Below are positions 1 through 11,314 of a stretch of 64,000 nt of DNA, in pieces. Location of the stretch: positions 197,476,294 through 197,540,293 of the forward strand of contig CM061141.1 in the NCBI GenBank assembly GCA_030789695.1. The letters are read 5' to 3'. How positions within the stretch are numbered: the stretch's first letter is position 1; each line of letters begins with the position of its first letter. A program made the translations under genes and the position numbers. The notes beneath the pieces were generated by a model. It was not told the DNA's origin. It ran no database searches and saw only the letters and a program-made list of their open reading frames with translations. The stretch comes from Scilla litardierei. Its lineage: Eukaryota; Streptophyta; Magnoliopsida; Asparagales; Asparagaceae.

Positions 1-1001
1 CCCACCGCACGGGCCGTCGCCCCGCATTTCACCGCCGTCAGTGCGTGTCCGGCGGTCCGTCGTCGAATCGGTACATGCGGCGGTCCGTCGTCGACCCGGG
101 CCATGCGGCGGTGGGATTTTGCCCCACCGCACGGGCCGTAGCCCCGCATTTCCCCACCGTCGGCACGTGCCCGGCGGTCCGTCGTCGATTCGGGATATGC
201 GGCGGAGGGATTTTGTCCCACCGCACGGGCCGTGGCCCCGCATTTTCCCACCGCCGGCACGCGGCCGGCGGTCCGTCGTCGATTCGGGCCATGCGGCGGA
301 GGGATTTTGCCCCACGGCACGGGCCGTCGCCCCGCATTTGCCCACCGTGGGCACACGGACGGCGGTCCGTCGTCGATTCGGGCCATGCGCCGGTGGGATT
401 TTCCCCCACCGCACGGGCCGTAGCCCCGCATTTCCCCTCCGTCGGCACGCGGACGGCAGTCCGTCGTCGATTCGGTAAATGCGACGGTCCGTCGTCGATT
501 CGGGCCATGCGGCGGTGGGGTTTTGCCCCGCCGCACGAGCCGTTGCCCCGCATTTCCCCACCGTAGGCACGTGCCCGGCGGTCCGTCGTCGCTTCGGGCC
601 ATGCGGGGGAGGGATTTTTCCCCACCGCACGGGCCGTGGCCCCGCATTTTCCCACCGCCGGCACGCGGACGGCGGTCCGTCGTCGATTCGGGCCATGCGC
701 CGGTGGGATTTTGCCCCACCGCGCGGGCCGTAGCCCCGCATTTCCCGCCGTCAGCACGCGGACGGCGGTCCGTCGTCGATTCGGTACATGCGGCCGTCCG
801 TCGTCGATTCGGGCGATGCGACGGCGGGATTTTGCCCCACCGCACGGGCCGTAGCCCCGCATTTTCCCGCCGTCGGCACGTGCCCGGCGGTCCGTCGTCG
901 ATTCGGGACATGCGGAGGAGGGATTTTGCCCCACCGCACGGGCCATGGGCCCGCATTTTCCCACCACCGGCACGCGACCGGCGGTCCGTCGTCGATTCGG
1001 G
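1..1001. repeat. GC-rich ~94-bp tandem satellite with 27-28-bp short units
   Basis: The phrase GTCCGTCGTCG recurs at about 55, 83, 177, 271, 365, 459, 486, 581, 675, 769, 796, 889 and 983. Spacing is therefore about 94 bp, interrupted by short 27-28-bp units. Variant tags such as CACGTGCCCGGCGG recur at about 164, 568 and 877, giving a higher-order unit of one short monomer plus three or four 94-bp monomers (about 309 or 404 bp). Many monomers hold a foldback GCGGTGGG-ATTTTG-CCCCACCGC. Frames stay open on both strands because the array is GC-rich, so the ORFs here are not treated as genes. The array runs off the left edge and into the assembly gap. Confidence 0.92.
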
Positions 1002-1501
1002 NNNNNNNNNNNNNNNNNNNNNNNNNNNNNNNNNNNNNNNNNNNNNNNNNNNNNNNNNNNNNNNNNNNNNNNNNNNNNNNNNNNNNNNNNNNNNNNNNNN
1101 NNNNNNNNNNNNNNNNNNNNNNNNNNNNNNNNNNNNNNNNNNNNNNNNNNNNNNNNNNNNNNNNNNNNNNNNNNNNNNNNNNNNNNNNNNNNNNNNNNNN
1201 NNNNNNNNNNNNNNNNNNNNNNNNNNNNNNNNNNNNNNNNNNNNNNNNNNNNNNNNNNNNNNNNNNNNNNNNNNNNNNNNNNNNNNNNNNNNNNNNNNNN
1301 NNNNNNNNNNNNNNNNNNNNNNNNNNNNNNNNNNNNNNNNNNNNNNNNNNNNNNNNNNNNNNNNNNNNNNNNNNNNNNNNNNNNNNNNNNNNNNNNNNNN
1401 NNNNNNNNNNNNNNNNNNNNNNNNNNNNNNNNNNNNNNNNNNNNNNNNNNNNNNNNNNNNNNNNNNNNNNNNNNNNNNNNNNNNNNNNNNNNNNNNNNNN
1501 N
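1002..1501. other. assembly gap (500 N)
   Basis: Exactly 500 undetermined bases, typical of a fixed-size scaffold gap. It separates the 94-bp satellite from the gag fragment, so their true distance and relationship are unknown. Confidence 0.99.
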
Positions 1502-1707
1502 CATTTTAATGCACTACCATCCAAAGAATAGGGAAAGAATTTAAGATAAAACTTTTCTGCACACGTGTTCCCATCAAAATGAAGCTTGCAAGTACTCTCA
1601 AACTTCTTAATATGTAGGTAAGGGCTCTCCGCATCCTTACCAAGGAATCTCAGTAGGGATTTGGTCACCCACATGTCAAACCCAAGAGAGTTTGAAGTAC
1701 TTGCCAT
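1502..1707 (-). CDS. Athila-type gag, N-terminal fragment cut by gap
   Basis: This is the start of a Ty3/gypsy gag (retrotrans_gag family), the structural protein that packages element RNA in virus-like particles. About 68 residues are visible from the ATG at 1707 to the gap. They include SPYLHIKKFE and FYLKFFPYSLDGSA, which parallel NPYLHIKGFE and VYLKLFPFSLKD in the gag at 12.1-12.85 kb. The primer-binding site lies 170 bp upstream on the same strand, as expected for a gag start. The rest of the protein is lost in the N gap, so it cannot be judged intact. The next element (4969-14714) is a relative but not a close copy. Confidence 0.8.
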
Positions 1708-1878
1708 GTTTGAAAAAAAAACAAAAACAAAAAATCAAAAAGACTCAAAAAGCGTAAAATAAATAAGGATGAACAATAAGTGAAAGATGAAGAATCGAAA
1801 AGACTCACACTAAGAGATAGTAATATCACACTAAAACTTTTGAAATCAATCAAAAATTGCTAATAATAGAAACCGTTG
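1708..1878 (-). other. 5' leader of the left Athila-like element
   Basis: An A/T-rich untranslated stretch between the primer-binding site and the gag ATG. I saw no other feature in it. Confidence 0.6.
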
Positions 1879-1896
1879 TCCCCGGCAACGGCGCCA
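1879..1896 (-). other. primer-binding site, tRNA-Asp type
   Basis: On the minus strand this 18-mer reads TGGCGCCGTTGCCGGGGA, complementary to the 3' end of plant tRNA-Asp. It is the same 18-mer seen at 12966-12983 and 55919-55936. Minus-strand DNA synthesis of an Athila-type element would start here. It fixes the orientation: LTR to the right, gag to the left. Confidence 0.93.
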
Positions 1897-1898
1897 AT

Positions 1899-3407
1899 TG
1901 GTTGTGACGGAAGACGCGCACGGAGCACGCCTTTCACTCCCAAGCGTAGGAGTGTCAATGCAATAAAAATAACCGGTGAGTACCGGGTTGGATCACAGGG
2001 ACAAGTCGTTCTATGTTCACAAAATTTGATCGATAAAGAAAGGAAATAGCGCGTTACAACTACCTCGCTAACGGTGGATGAGTGTGTGAAAACCGTGATG
2101 AAACTAAAATTCTAACCTAAGTGGGTAGGGTTGTAGAACCAAATGAGGATTTAGGGGAGCAAGGCGAGAAAGCATGGATTGTGGGTTCACTAAGATTGGT
2201 GTTAATTAAGCTCTAATCACCCGCAAATAACTCAATTGATTATCCGGATAAGGACACTCAATCAGAAAATTTAACATTCAAGAACACAAAAATTTGCAAT
2301 ATGGATGGATGTATCATCGTAGCACTAATCAAATATGAGCATGGTATCTTCTCAAATTGTGCCCTCTCGGGACTTTACCAATGAAATTGTGCCCTAATAA
2401 TCATCCAACATTAACATGAAATTGTGCAAGAGGCAATTAGAACTAAAATTAACAACCCAACATAATGAATCACAACCCACACCAACCACACTACTCAATC
2501 ATACAAAATAAGATGGAATTCATAGACAAATTCATCCAATGTTCAATACAAAACAAAAATGCAAAAATTACACAAAAAGATAGGGAAGAGATCACCAATC
2601 TCTCAAGAAATGAGCTTCCCTCTCCCTTGGGCACTCCCTCCAAGCTCCTCCATCATCAATGGCCTCCTCCCCCTCCAAGCACTCTCAAAACCCTAAAACA
2701 AAGAACCAAAAACAGCAGCCAAACTCGAAAAAAACCAAGCTACAATAGAACTGCCCAATTTTTCGCTTCAGGCGCACAGAAAACCCAAAATAATGGGTTG
2801 TGGGTCGGGGTTTTCAGCTCCCCGACCCGCCCGCATCACCTAAGCGCGCAGCAGCAGCGTGGTGGCCGGATCGGGTCAGATCCGGCCCCACATCTCGCCC
2901 GCCCCGCTTGGGGTCTGAAGTGCAGCGGAGCGGGCCGGGTCGGACCCCGGCCCGCTTCCGCCCGCCCCGCTCTCGGGCAATAAAAGAAGAGCGGGCCGGC
3001 CGCTGGGCCAGCCCACCTTCGAGGTGTTTTTTTTTTAAAATTCGTTTTTTTAATACTCACGGCGGCCCGCTCCGCAAGGCCTACTGGCCTTTAATAATTT
3101 ATTTTGTTTCTTTGTTTCTTTTTCGAATTCCAGAAACACTCCTCTTGCTCTAATAATTCCCGAAAAATAGCTGGAAGCTTCCAAAAATTTTGGAAAAATT
3201 TCAGAAAATCCAGAAAAATCCCAGAAGTACCCAAAAATTACGGGGAGCAAAAATTAGTCCATGAAAACCACATTTTATGTATAAAATACAAATAAGCTTC
3301 AATATTACACAATATCACAAATACGCCCGTATTAAAGCCAAAATAACATGATATACACATAAAATGCCCAGAATAGGGGGAAAATATGCAATTTATATCC
3401 CAAATCA
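1899..3407 (-). mobile_element. 5' LTR of left Athila-like element (element I)
   Basis: This lies immediately beyond the primer-binding site. It starts TGGTTGTGAC and ends CCCAAATCA on the plus strand, so on the minus strand it runs TGATTTGGG...ACCA with TG/CA termini. The right end resembles the right ends of the LTRs at 6131 and 14714 (A-rich sequence, then a G-run, then an ...AATCA terminus), which is how the boundary was chosen. Its length of about 1.5 kb is usual for Athila. GGCCC follows directly and could be the target duplication, but its partner lies outside the window. The left boundary is uncertain by a few bases. Confidence 0.75.
2803..3010. repeat. GC-rich foldback island inside LTR I
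   Basis: A sharply GC-rich block within an otherwise AT-rich LTR. It holds several small inverted repeats, such as GGCCGGATC/GATCCGGCC (about 2862-2885) and a GGGTCGGGG...CCCCGACCC foldback (about 2803-2828). No coding signal is apparent. Confidence 0.6.
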
Positions 3408-4508
3408 GGCCCAGTGATTTTTCCACACTCTTAGCAGTCCACATGCTAAAATTTGTTATGGATGGTTTATCACAGTTATCTGCATGCTCCCTCATGTCTC
3501 CTTTCAGATCCCAGCCACTATGATCTACATTCCTGGCTCCACTTCTCTAGACATATCTGTCCTCAGCAATATGCACATGATTAGAGCCATTGCGGACGAG
3601 AAGCTTTTATGGCTTCACGAGATCTTACACACCTCTTATGCCATACTTCATAACCCCGATCTTTTTCGCACTCAGGGTGCTGCGCAGTGGAGATTTCCAC
3701 CAAATCTTTCTTTTCCTCAGCATGCACAGGCCCAGCCTCATCTCGTTCAGGACCCAGTCGTCCCCTAGGCCCCATAAGGCCTCCACCTCATACACCCCTT
3801 CGACACTTTTCATGGAGATCTCACCCACATGGAGAGGGTACTAGCCATACTGGTCCTCCTCCTCCACCCCTCTCCACAGTCGATCATCACATACGAGTGG
3901 ATGAGGCCCTGCATGACCTCAAGTCCCATATGACTAGCTCCCTGACAACACTCTGGTCCTCCGTAGATGGCCTCACATCCATTGTTACGACCCTACAGTC
4001 GTAGTTTGATGTCGTCTATCACTGGCATTACACTCAGGAACACTATCCTGCATCTATACCAACTCTCTTTCTCATGCACCACCATCACAGCCATCTACGG
4101 CTGTAAATCCTTCCACTTCCTTCCTACGTTCACCATCGCCGCTTCCATCCACTTCACCACCATCCATGGATGTTGTAGTCCAACCATCTTCTGATGCACC
4201 ACCGCCACCCACATTTCCTACATAGCCACCACCCAATGTCGACGTTGTTTGATGAGTTGAGCCATACACTCCCCCATACCACATGGCCCTTATTTTTACT
4301 CATTTTCACTTCTAGGGCACACGTCACTTCAGCTTGGGGAGATTCGCTTCGATCTCCTTCCCCCTCTCTTACTTCCTCATGTTTATCACGATTACACAAC
4401 ATTGAGGACACTGCTTGCTTCGGCTTGGGAGATGAGCATTTTATGCCCACTTTCATTTTTGTTTTTCCTTTCACTTTCATTTTTATTTATCTTTTCATCA
4501 CCACCCCT

Positions 4509-4583
<75 letters not shown>

Positions 4584-4791
4584 CCCTCTCCCCCCTTCTT
4601 TTCATTCCCACCCTTTTCCCCTCTCTTTTTCTCCATGCATCAGGTGTCTTCTCCTTCCTTATGCATTCAAAATAACACTTGCTTCGCATCATGCATCTAG
4701 CATTTTCATGCATCACATGCAGATATTTGTTTTTGAGAATTTTGTGAAATCAAGCCTTATTTGTGTGGTTTATTGAATGTAATTTCACTTT
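3408..4791 (+). mobile_element. old plus-strand Athila-like 3' end with decayed extra ORF tail
   Basis: Two signals point to the 3' part of an Athila-like element in plus orientation. First, a broken reading frame near 3890-4004 encodes a heptad-like tail (VDEALHDLKSHM, LWSSVDGLTSIVTTL) like the C-terminal coiled-coil tails of the extra ORFs at 19 kb and 59.9 kb. Second, AACATTGAGGACACTG at about 4400, followed by a CTTGGGAG purine tract, matches motifs downstream of pol at 7.4 kb and downstream of the aORF at 59.4 kb. Stops and frameshifts are frequent, so nothing here is functional coding. No LTR could be assigned. Confidence 0.45.
4512..4581. repeat. (CT)n microsatellite
   Basis: About 35 uninterrupted CT dinucleotides, flanked by a C/T-rich stretch. 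Confidence 0.98.
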
Positions 4792-4968
4792 TGTCACGGC
4801 CGCTTTTCGATCGTGTGCTTTTCGTTCACGTACATTCTTGTTCGTACGCGTATTTTTGTGACCTACTCTTGTATCCCAAACACGCGAAGTAATTTACTGT
4901 TGTGACCCTCAGAGAGAGTAGTTATTTGTGGAAATTTTTATGAATGTCATTTCACGTGTCGTTCTCAC
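4792..4968 (+). mobile_element. family-A LTR (copy A1), first piece
   Basis: It starts TGTCACGGCCGC and matches the start of the uninterrupted copy at 42925 through ...CGTCGTTCTC. It is then broken by the Athila-type insertion. The copy continues at 14715 and again at 38674. The 5 bp to its left (ACTTT) only partly match the 5 bp after its right end (GATTT), so a target duplication is doubtful. Confidence 0.85.
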
Positions 4969-6131
4969 ACGATTCACATCCCCTAGCTACTCCATACCAT
5001 GCACAAATAAGATTTAGCTACTCATAATGCAGAAATAAACAATGATCATAGCAAAATACATAGTTATAATAGCAAAATACGATGAAAAACACCCAAATAC
5101 GGGGTATGAGTTTAAGAAACTATCACCAAATCTCCAAGTTAAGACTCAAAACTCTCTGGAAAACTGAAGAACAGCCTCTGGAAATTTACAGAATTTTTCA
5201 GAGGGGAAATTCAGCTCCTAGGTGCTCCATACGCCCATACTAGGCCCAAAAACCCTAGAATATGCTTAAATAATAGGCATTGCGGGTTTGGGGTGCTTAA
5301 CGGGTTCAAACCCGCTTGAAATCCGCTACCCGAACGCATCCGAGCCGCAGATCTTGATCGGAGCAAATGTGGACCGTAGGATCGTGCGGGATTGCACTAG
5401 AGGACGCCACGTGTTCTTCAAATTTCGTGCAAAGCCCGCATCCGCATCCGCATTCGGGTCGGGGTGAATACTGACCGTCCGATCTAAGCTTCGTTAGATC
5501 TCGCCCGCTCGTTCCGCTTTAAGATTCGCCCGCTGCCGCTTCGTTTCGTCACACTGATGGCCGTTGGATTAGAATCCAACGGCTTGCATTCGGCTGCATC
5601 GACATCGCTCCGCTTCGCTTTCAGCTCCGTGCGATAGCCGTTGGATCCTCATCCAACGTACTGGATTCAGCCACGTTGCGTGCTTTATGATTCAAATGCG
5701 GGAGTGTTTGTGGCCGTAGGATGGCGATCGCTCGGTTGGGAAATGGCCACGTCGTCCGTTGTTTTGGGCCGCTCGATCTGGCTGAACTGCACTGATGAGT
5801 GCCACGTGTCCCGTATTTCGTATTTACGCCGTATTTCGTGCGTATTTCCCCATTTAATTGGTATTCTGCATTCAAAAATTCACAGTAATTAGCACAGATC
5901 TCAGAAAATACAAATAAATAGTCGTTGGAATCGTAAGATCGAGACCAAACTAGGAAAAATATAAAAAGTGCAGAAATACTATATTAATTGCTGTTTTGTC
6001 CTCAAATAGAGTGTTTTCTCTAATAAATAATTGTGTACAAAATACGTATGAATTAGATAACAATGTAGCATCACATGAGCACAAAATAGGGCGAAATGGG
6101 GGGTTAAATATGTAATATTGAACCCGAATCA
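4969..6131 (-). mobile_element. 3' LTR of element II, truncated
   Basis: It matches 13550-14714 along its whole length. It lacks the part corresponding to 12990-13549. It ends GAACCCGAATCA, giving a minus-strand TGATTCGGG start. It contains perfect small foldbacks such as GCCGTTGGATT/AATCCAACGGC near 5571-5594. Differences from the right copy are frequent, and many look like C/T or G/A changes. Confidence 0.92.
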
Positions 6132-6140
6132 CACCCCCCA
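6132..6140 (-). other. polypurine tract of element II
   Basis: The minus strand reads TGGGGGGTG immediately before the LTR start TGATTCGGG. This is the expected site for plus-strand DNA priming and defines the inner edge of the 3' LTR. Confidence 0.85.
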
Positions 6141-7290
6141 ACTAGCGATTTGCTAGTCTCTAGCAAAAAGAGCGACATCAAAAATGCACCTAGATCACCT
6201 TATCAGATCTCAAATCTCTCACCACCATACTATTACGACAAAAGAAGTTAACCACACACTAATGTCAATATTTCAATCTTAAAAATAATGATGCTTGTGG
6301 GTCTAAAAATGAAGATCAATGATCTAAAATGGTTATAAAATAGACTCATCTTCACTATTCATTACTTCATAGTTCGTAGTGTACAAAATCAATGGCTCAC
6401 ATCGTTCAATCAAATGTTCTAACTTGGAGCGTAGATGTTTCATGCAAAGCAAGCATCAAAAATAAAATGGTATTAAAACATACACATGTCAATCTTCATT
6501 CATAAGATATCACACCACATCTTGTGTTTTCTTTAAGCCTTGGAAATTCTCTTGCCTTGCTAATTATGCACACTTATTCTCTATTTTCTTTCGCCCTTTT
6601 TTAAATAGTTCCGCGTAACGCGCATCAAGCAACATTTGCAGAAAAATATATAACTTGGATCGCTCCATCAAATGATTGAGGTTCCTGTCAATGGCTCCCA
6701 AATCAGACGATAATAGGGCATTAGGCCAAGAAGGGCCCCTCGAACTGTACTACTCGAGCCAACCAAGTTATTTCTTTGGTGATACATTTATTCGTTTCTT
6801 TTTTCTTCATTTATCTCATTTTTTTCCTCTTTTGTGTGTGCATAAACAACTTAGCAAGATAGCTTCCTTTTCTTTAATCTTTCACAAGAATGGGTTATCC
6901 TAATCATTTCAAAAGACGGGGTACATTTTTCTACCCAAAATCATACCAAGCATGCAAATAGCGATGAGTACGAGATAAAAAACAATGCTCCAGTTATTTT
7001 ATGAATTATTGATGCATGAACTTTGGTGTGTTCCAATGAAAGCATACTACTTGCTAATCCATAATTTCTAGATTCATTAAGTCGTCAATTAATCTTGCCA
7101 TTGAGATGTATCAAAGGAATTTACCACAAGTACTCGCATTCATGTAAAATGAAACTGAAATATTTAACAATAGTGGTGGAGGAAAATAAATCATATGTGT
7201 ACGATGGTGAGTATACTTCGAGAAATTTCATCACATGAGGGTCATCTCTAGGTTAAATAGATTTTGGTGATATATCTTAACTCAAAAAAA
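6141..7290 (-). other. 3' untranslated region of element II
   Basis: About 1.15 kb of AT-rich sequence between the end of pol and the PPT, with no supported reading frame. Athila relatives often carry an env-like or other extra ORF here, but none is visible in this copy. Confidence 0.7.
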
Positions 7291-7371
7291 AAATTTCAAT
7301 GCAAAAAGGGAACTAAAAAATAAAATCCTAAAAGAAACAGAAAAAAGAGAAAAATAAAAATCCTAAAAGTT

Positions 7372-7412
7372 ATACCCTCCCCCCAAATTAAAATAGACAT
7401 TGTCCTCAATGT
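7372..7412 (-). other. conserved post-pol motif with internal PPT-like tract
   Basis: The minus strand reads AACATTGAGGACAATGTC, then about 10 nt, then AATTTGGGGGGAGGG. The same ACATTGAGGACAxTG plus G-tract pair occurs at about 59359-59400 and, in plus orientation, near 4400. It lies 1.2 kb upstream of the true PPT, so it may be a second priming site or a packaging or processing signal. Confidence 0.6.
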
Positions 7413-7479
7413 TAGGAAGAGGGAATTATGGAAAGAACACACCTGATTAGTTCCCACCGAAGGTGGGTCTGTGAGACCC

Positions 7480-9390
7480 ATGGTGCTCGCTTCCTTGGTC
7501 CAAGGCTCGTGAAAATGCTTCAATCTTTGGCCATTCACCTTGAACTCACTTCCATCTTTTTCATTCAATAATAGCACTGCGCCATGTGGGAAAACTTCTT
7601 TGACTGTGAAGGGTCCATACCACCTAGAGAGAAGCTTCCCCGGAAAGATGTGTAGCCTGGAATTGTATAGAAGAACTTTTTGGCGTGGCGGTGAACTACC
7701 TCCTCAAGATCATCATGTCGTGGATGGATTTCACCCTCTCTTTCGATATTTTAGCGTTGTCATAAGCATTTCTCCTCAACTCCTCTAGCTCCAACAATTG
7801 TAACCTGCGAGAGGAAAAAGATGAATCAGTATCAAAATTCAATTTCTTTATAGCCCAATAAGATCTATGGTCCAATTCAACATGTAAGTGACAAGACTTC
7901 CCAAAAACAAGACAGTAAGGTGACATCCCCAAAATTGTTTTGTAGGCCGTCCTGTAGGCCCACAACGCTTCAGGTAAGCGCACACTCCAATATTTTCTTG
8001 AAGGGTTCACCGTTTTCTGTAGAATTCCTTTGATCTCTCTATTTGCCAACTCTGCTTGACCATTGGTTTGGGGGTGATATGGAGTAGAAACTTTATATGT
8101 GACCCCAAACCTCTTCTATAAAGTAGCGAACATGCGGTTGCAAAAATGAGACCCTCCATCACTGATCAATGCCTTTGGCACTCCAAATCTAGAGAAAATG
8201 TTCTCTTTGAGGAACTTAAGCACAACGGAAGTGTCGTTTGACCTGCAAGGAATAGCTTCTACCCATTTAGAAACATAATCGATACAAACCAATATATAAG
8301 CATATCCAAACGAAGGTGGGAAAGGTCCCATGAAATCTATGCCCTAACAATCAAATATTTCAATTTCTAAAATGGGGTTTAAAGGCATCATATTTCGTCT
8401 AGTAATACCCCCTAATTGTTGGCATGCAGCACAAGTCTTGTAATAATGAAATGTATCTTTAAACATAGTTGGCCAATAAAAGCCACATTGCGAGATTTTT
8501 GCCACAGTTTTGTTCGGAGAAAAATGTCCACCACACACTCCATCATGACAAAATTGTATCACACTGGTTATTTCATGGTCAGGAATGCATCTCTTAACAA
8601 TTTGGTCACTACAATATTTATAGAGGTACGGATCATCAAAGAAGAAATATTTTACCTCATACTTGAACATTTTAAAGTCTTGAAGAGACCAAGTGTCAGG
8701 GGTCTTACCAGTCACGAGATAATTTACTATATCAGCATACCATGGAAAGGTGGAAATGCTAAAAAGATGCTCGTCAGGAAAGGAGTCCTTCAAAGGCACA
8801 TCTGCTGAATCAAGGCCTACTGTCAATCGTGATAAGTGGTCAGCTACTAGATTCTCCATACCTTTCTTGTCCTTGATTATGACATTGAACTCCTGCAACA
8901 ATAAAATCCATCGTATCAATCGAGGCTTAGCATCTTTTTTAGACAATAAATATTTTAAAGCAGAGTGATCAATATAAATCAAAATAGGTGATCCCAAAAT
9001 ATAGCTCCTGAATTTTTCCAACGCGAATACTACAGCCAGCAACTCCTTTTCCGTGGTTGTATAGTTCCTCTGAGCATCATTTAATGTTTTGCTGGCGTAG
9101 TAAATAACTACTGGAACTTTGTCTTTTCTTTGGCCTAGGACTGCACCAACTGCGTAATTGCTTGCGTCACACATTATTTCAAATGGTAGGGACCAGTCCG
9201 GTTCCTGCAAAATGGGAGCAGAAATCAGCAACTTCTTTAAAGTATCAAAAGAATGTTGACACTCAGGTGTCCAAATAAAATCCACATTTAGAGTTAGTAA
9301 GTTGCAAAGAGGGCGAGATATAGCGCTAAAATCTTTGATGAATCGCCTATAGAATCCTGCATGTCCCAAAAATGATCTGATGTCCTTCAC
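7480..9390 (-). pseudogene. element II RNase H and integrase, broken
   Basis: This is the C-terminal half of a gypsy pol. From 9390 it reads: the end of RT (FLGHAGFYRRFI), RNase H (CDASNYAVGAVLG, TTTEKELLAVVF, YIDHSALKYLL), then the integrase zinc-binding HHCC region (CHDGVCGGHFSPNKT, CAACQQ) and the integrase core (GPFPPSFGYAYILVCIDYVSKW, LISDGGSHF, HPQTNGQAE). The same frame is interrupted by TAG at 8344 (where most relatives have Trp), a stop at 8116, and one at 7696. The last recognisable coding piece ([16 protein letters not shown]) is shifted and ends near 7480. No chromodomain is seen, which agrees with Athila. It is not functional as written. Confidence 0.9.
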
Positions 9391-10363
9391 GCATTTAGGA
9401 TTGGTAGCTTCTCAATTACTGCTACCTTGGCTCTGTCTACCTGTATACCATCTTTAGAAACCAGATGACCGAGGACAAGTCCCTCTGTGGTCATAAAATG
9501 ACACTTCTCCCAATTCAATAGGAGATTCTTTTCAATGCACCTGTCAAGAACATGAGCCAAGTTAGTTAAACAATCATGAAAAGAGCTACCATATACTGAA
9601 AAATCATCCATAAATACCTCAACAATTTTCTCAACCATATCATCAAAAATACTGAGCATGCATCGCTGAAAAGTAGCTGGAGCATTACATAAACCAAACG
9701 ACATTCTTTTAAAAGCAAAAGTACCAAAGGGACAAGTAAAGTAGTCTTTTCCTGATCCTCTGGTGCAATCTCAATCTGATAATAACCTGAATAACCGTCT
9801 AAAAAGCAATAGTACTCATGTCCATCCACTCTCTCTAAAATCTTGTCAAGAAATGGAAGAGGGAAGTGGTCTTTTCTAGTTCTGAAGTTCAACTTCCTAT
9901 AGTCTATACACATCCTCCATCCTGTGGTGGCTCTAACAGGGATAAGTTCATTATTCTCATTTTTAACAACAGTGAGCCCAGACTTTTTAGGAACAACCTG
10001 TGTAGGACTGACCCACTTGCTATCAGAAATTGGATATATAATGTCTGCATCCAATAATTTTAAAACCTCACCTTTCACCACTTCTTTTAATGTTAGATTT
10101 AACCTACGGTGCATTTCTCTAGTGGGTTTGGCGTCATCCTCCAAATAAATGTGATGCATGCATACAATAGGGCTAATACCTTTAATATCAGCAATGGACC
10201 AACCAATAGCACCTCTATGCTTTCTTAGCACTTCAAGTAAAGAGATTTCCTGTTCTAAAGAGAGTTTAGAAGATATTACCACAGGGAAGCTGTTTTCGTT
10301 TCCTAGGAAGGCATACTTGAGATATTCAGGAAGTGGCTTCAATTCGGGCTTTGGATCATCCAC
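9387..10363 (-). pseudogene. element II reverse transcriptase, frameshifted
   Basis: This RT copies element RNA into DNA. The first part runs from 10363 in the frame of the protease: GWSIADIKGISP, CMHHIYLEDD, the WVSPTQVVPKKSG and GWRMCIDYRKLN blocks, and HEYYCFLDGYSGYYQI with the first catalytic Asp. A single-base loss in a T-run near 9738-9740 shifts the frame. The second part (9704-9387) holds SFGLCNAPATFQRCM and the catalytic FMDDFSVYG. A second frameshift near 9405 leads into the RNase H piece. The MDDFSVYGSS form of the box is typical of the Athila lineage. The gene is a relic. Confidence 0.92.
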
Positions 10364-11314
10364 CTATGATGAAATTTGAATTGATGCATTAGGTGGCAAA
10401 GCCTCTAACCTAGTATCACATACTGCGTTAAGCTCCTTCACGTTCTCCTGCACAAAAGAGATGTCATCAGAATCACCAATAATAGTCTCAACAATAGAAG
10501 CATCATCACAAAATTCAGAACAAATATAATCATCCACCAATGAATCAATCATATGCACCCTCTCAATCTCATCATCCACATGTGGCAACTTGCAAGTATT
10601 AAAAATATTCAAATCCAAAGTCATGTTGCCAAAAGTAATTTTCAGTTGACCATCCCTACAATTTATTAAAGCATTGCATGTCGCTAGGAATGGTCTACCT
10701 AGGATTATAGGAGTAGCATTGGCAGTTTGGGGTCCTTGGATGTCTAGAACTATAAAGTCTGCGGGGTAGTAAAATTTGTCCACCTGAACGAGGACATCCT
10801 CAATGCATCCCTTTGGAACTTTAATAGATCTATCAGCTAGTTGCAATATAACAGATGTAGGCTTTAGCTGTCCTAACCCAAGCTGCACAAAAATAGGATA
10901 TGGCAAGATATTGACACTAGAACCTAAATCCAATAAAGCATTTCCAATCTTTTTAGTGCCAATGGTGCAAGTGATGGTGGGTGATCCAGGATCTCTAAAT
11001 TTAGGTGGTGTATTTTGTTGCACAATAGAGCTAACCTGTTCAGTCAAAAATGCTTTCTTTTTCACATTCAATTTTCTCTTAACAGTGCACAAGTCTTTCA
11101 GAAATTTAGCATAGGCAGGTATTTGATTAATAGCATCAAGCAATGGAATATTTATCTGGCACTTCTGAAAAATTTCACGAATCTCAGTTTGATACTTATC
11201 TTTGTTTTTCTGAAGTAGCCGATGAGGGAAAGGTGCTGCAGGTACATATGCTGCGTGTTCCTTCTCTTTAATGACATTTTTGCTCAAACCCACTTCCGTG
11301 TTCTTTTCCTGCAC
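10364..11314 (-). pseudogene. element II aspartic protease region
   Basis: This is the retropepsin part of the polyprotein, which cleaves gag and pol products. The catalytic motif is visible as LLDLGSSVNILP, with the downstream ILGRPFLAT block and SVILQLADRS typical of Athila proteases. It is open for 316 codons, then ends at TAG at 10364, with RT continuing in the same frame beyond. It is separated from gag by TAG at 11315. Both stops sit where a CAG Gln codon would become TAG by one C-to-T change. It would need readthrough to be made as a polyprotein. Confidence 0.88.

Noticed and set aside
41..1000. Overlapping open frames of 60-490 codons on both strands in the 94-bp satellite
   Set aside because: They follow from GC-rich tandem sequence without stops and, in part, from the N gap. 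The encoded sequence simply repeats the monomer.
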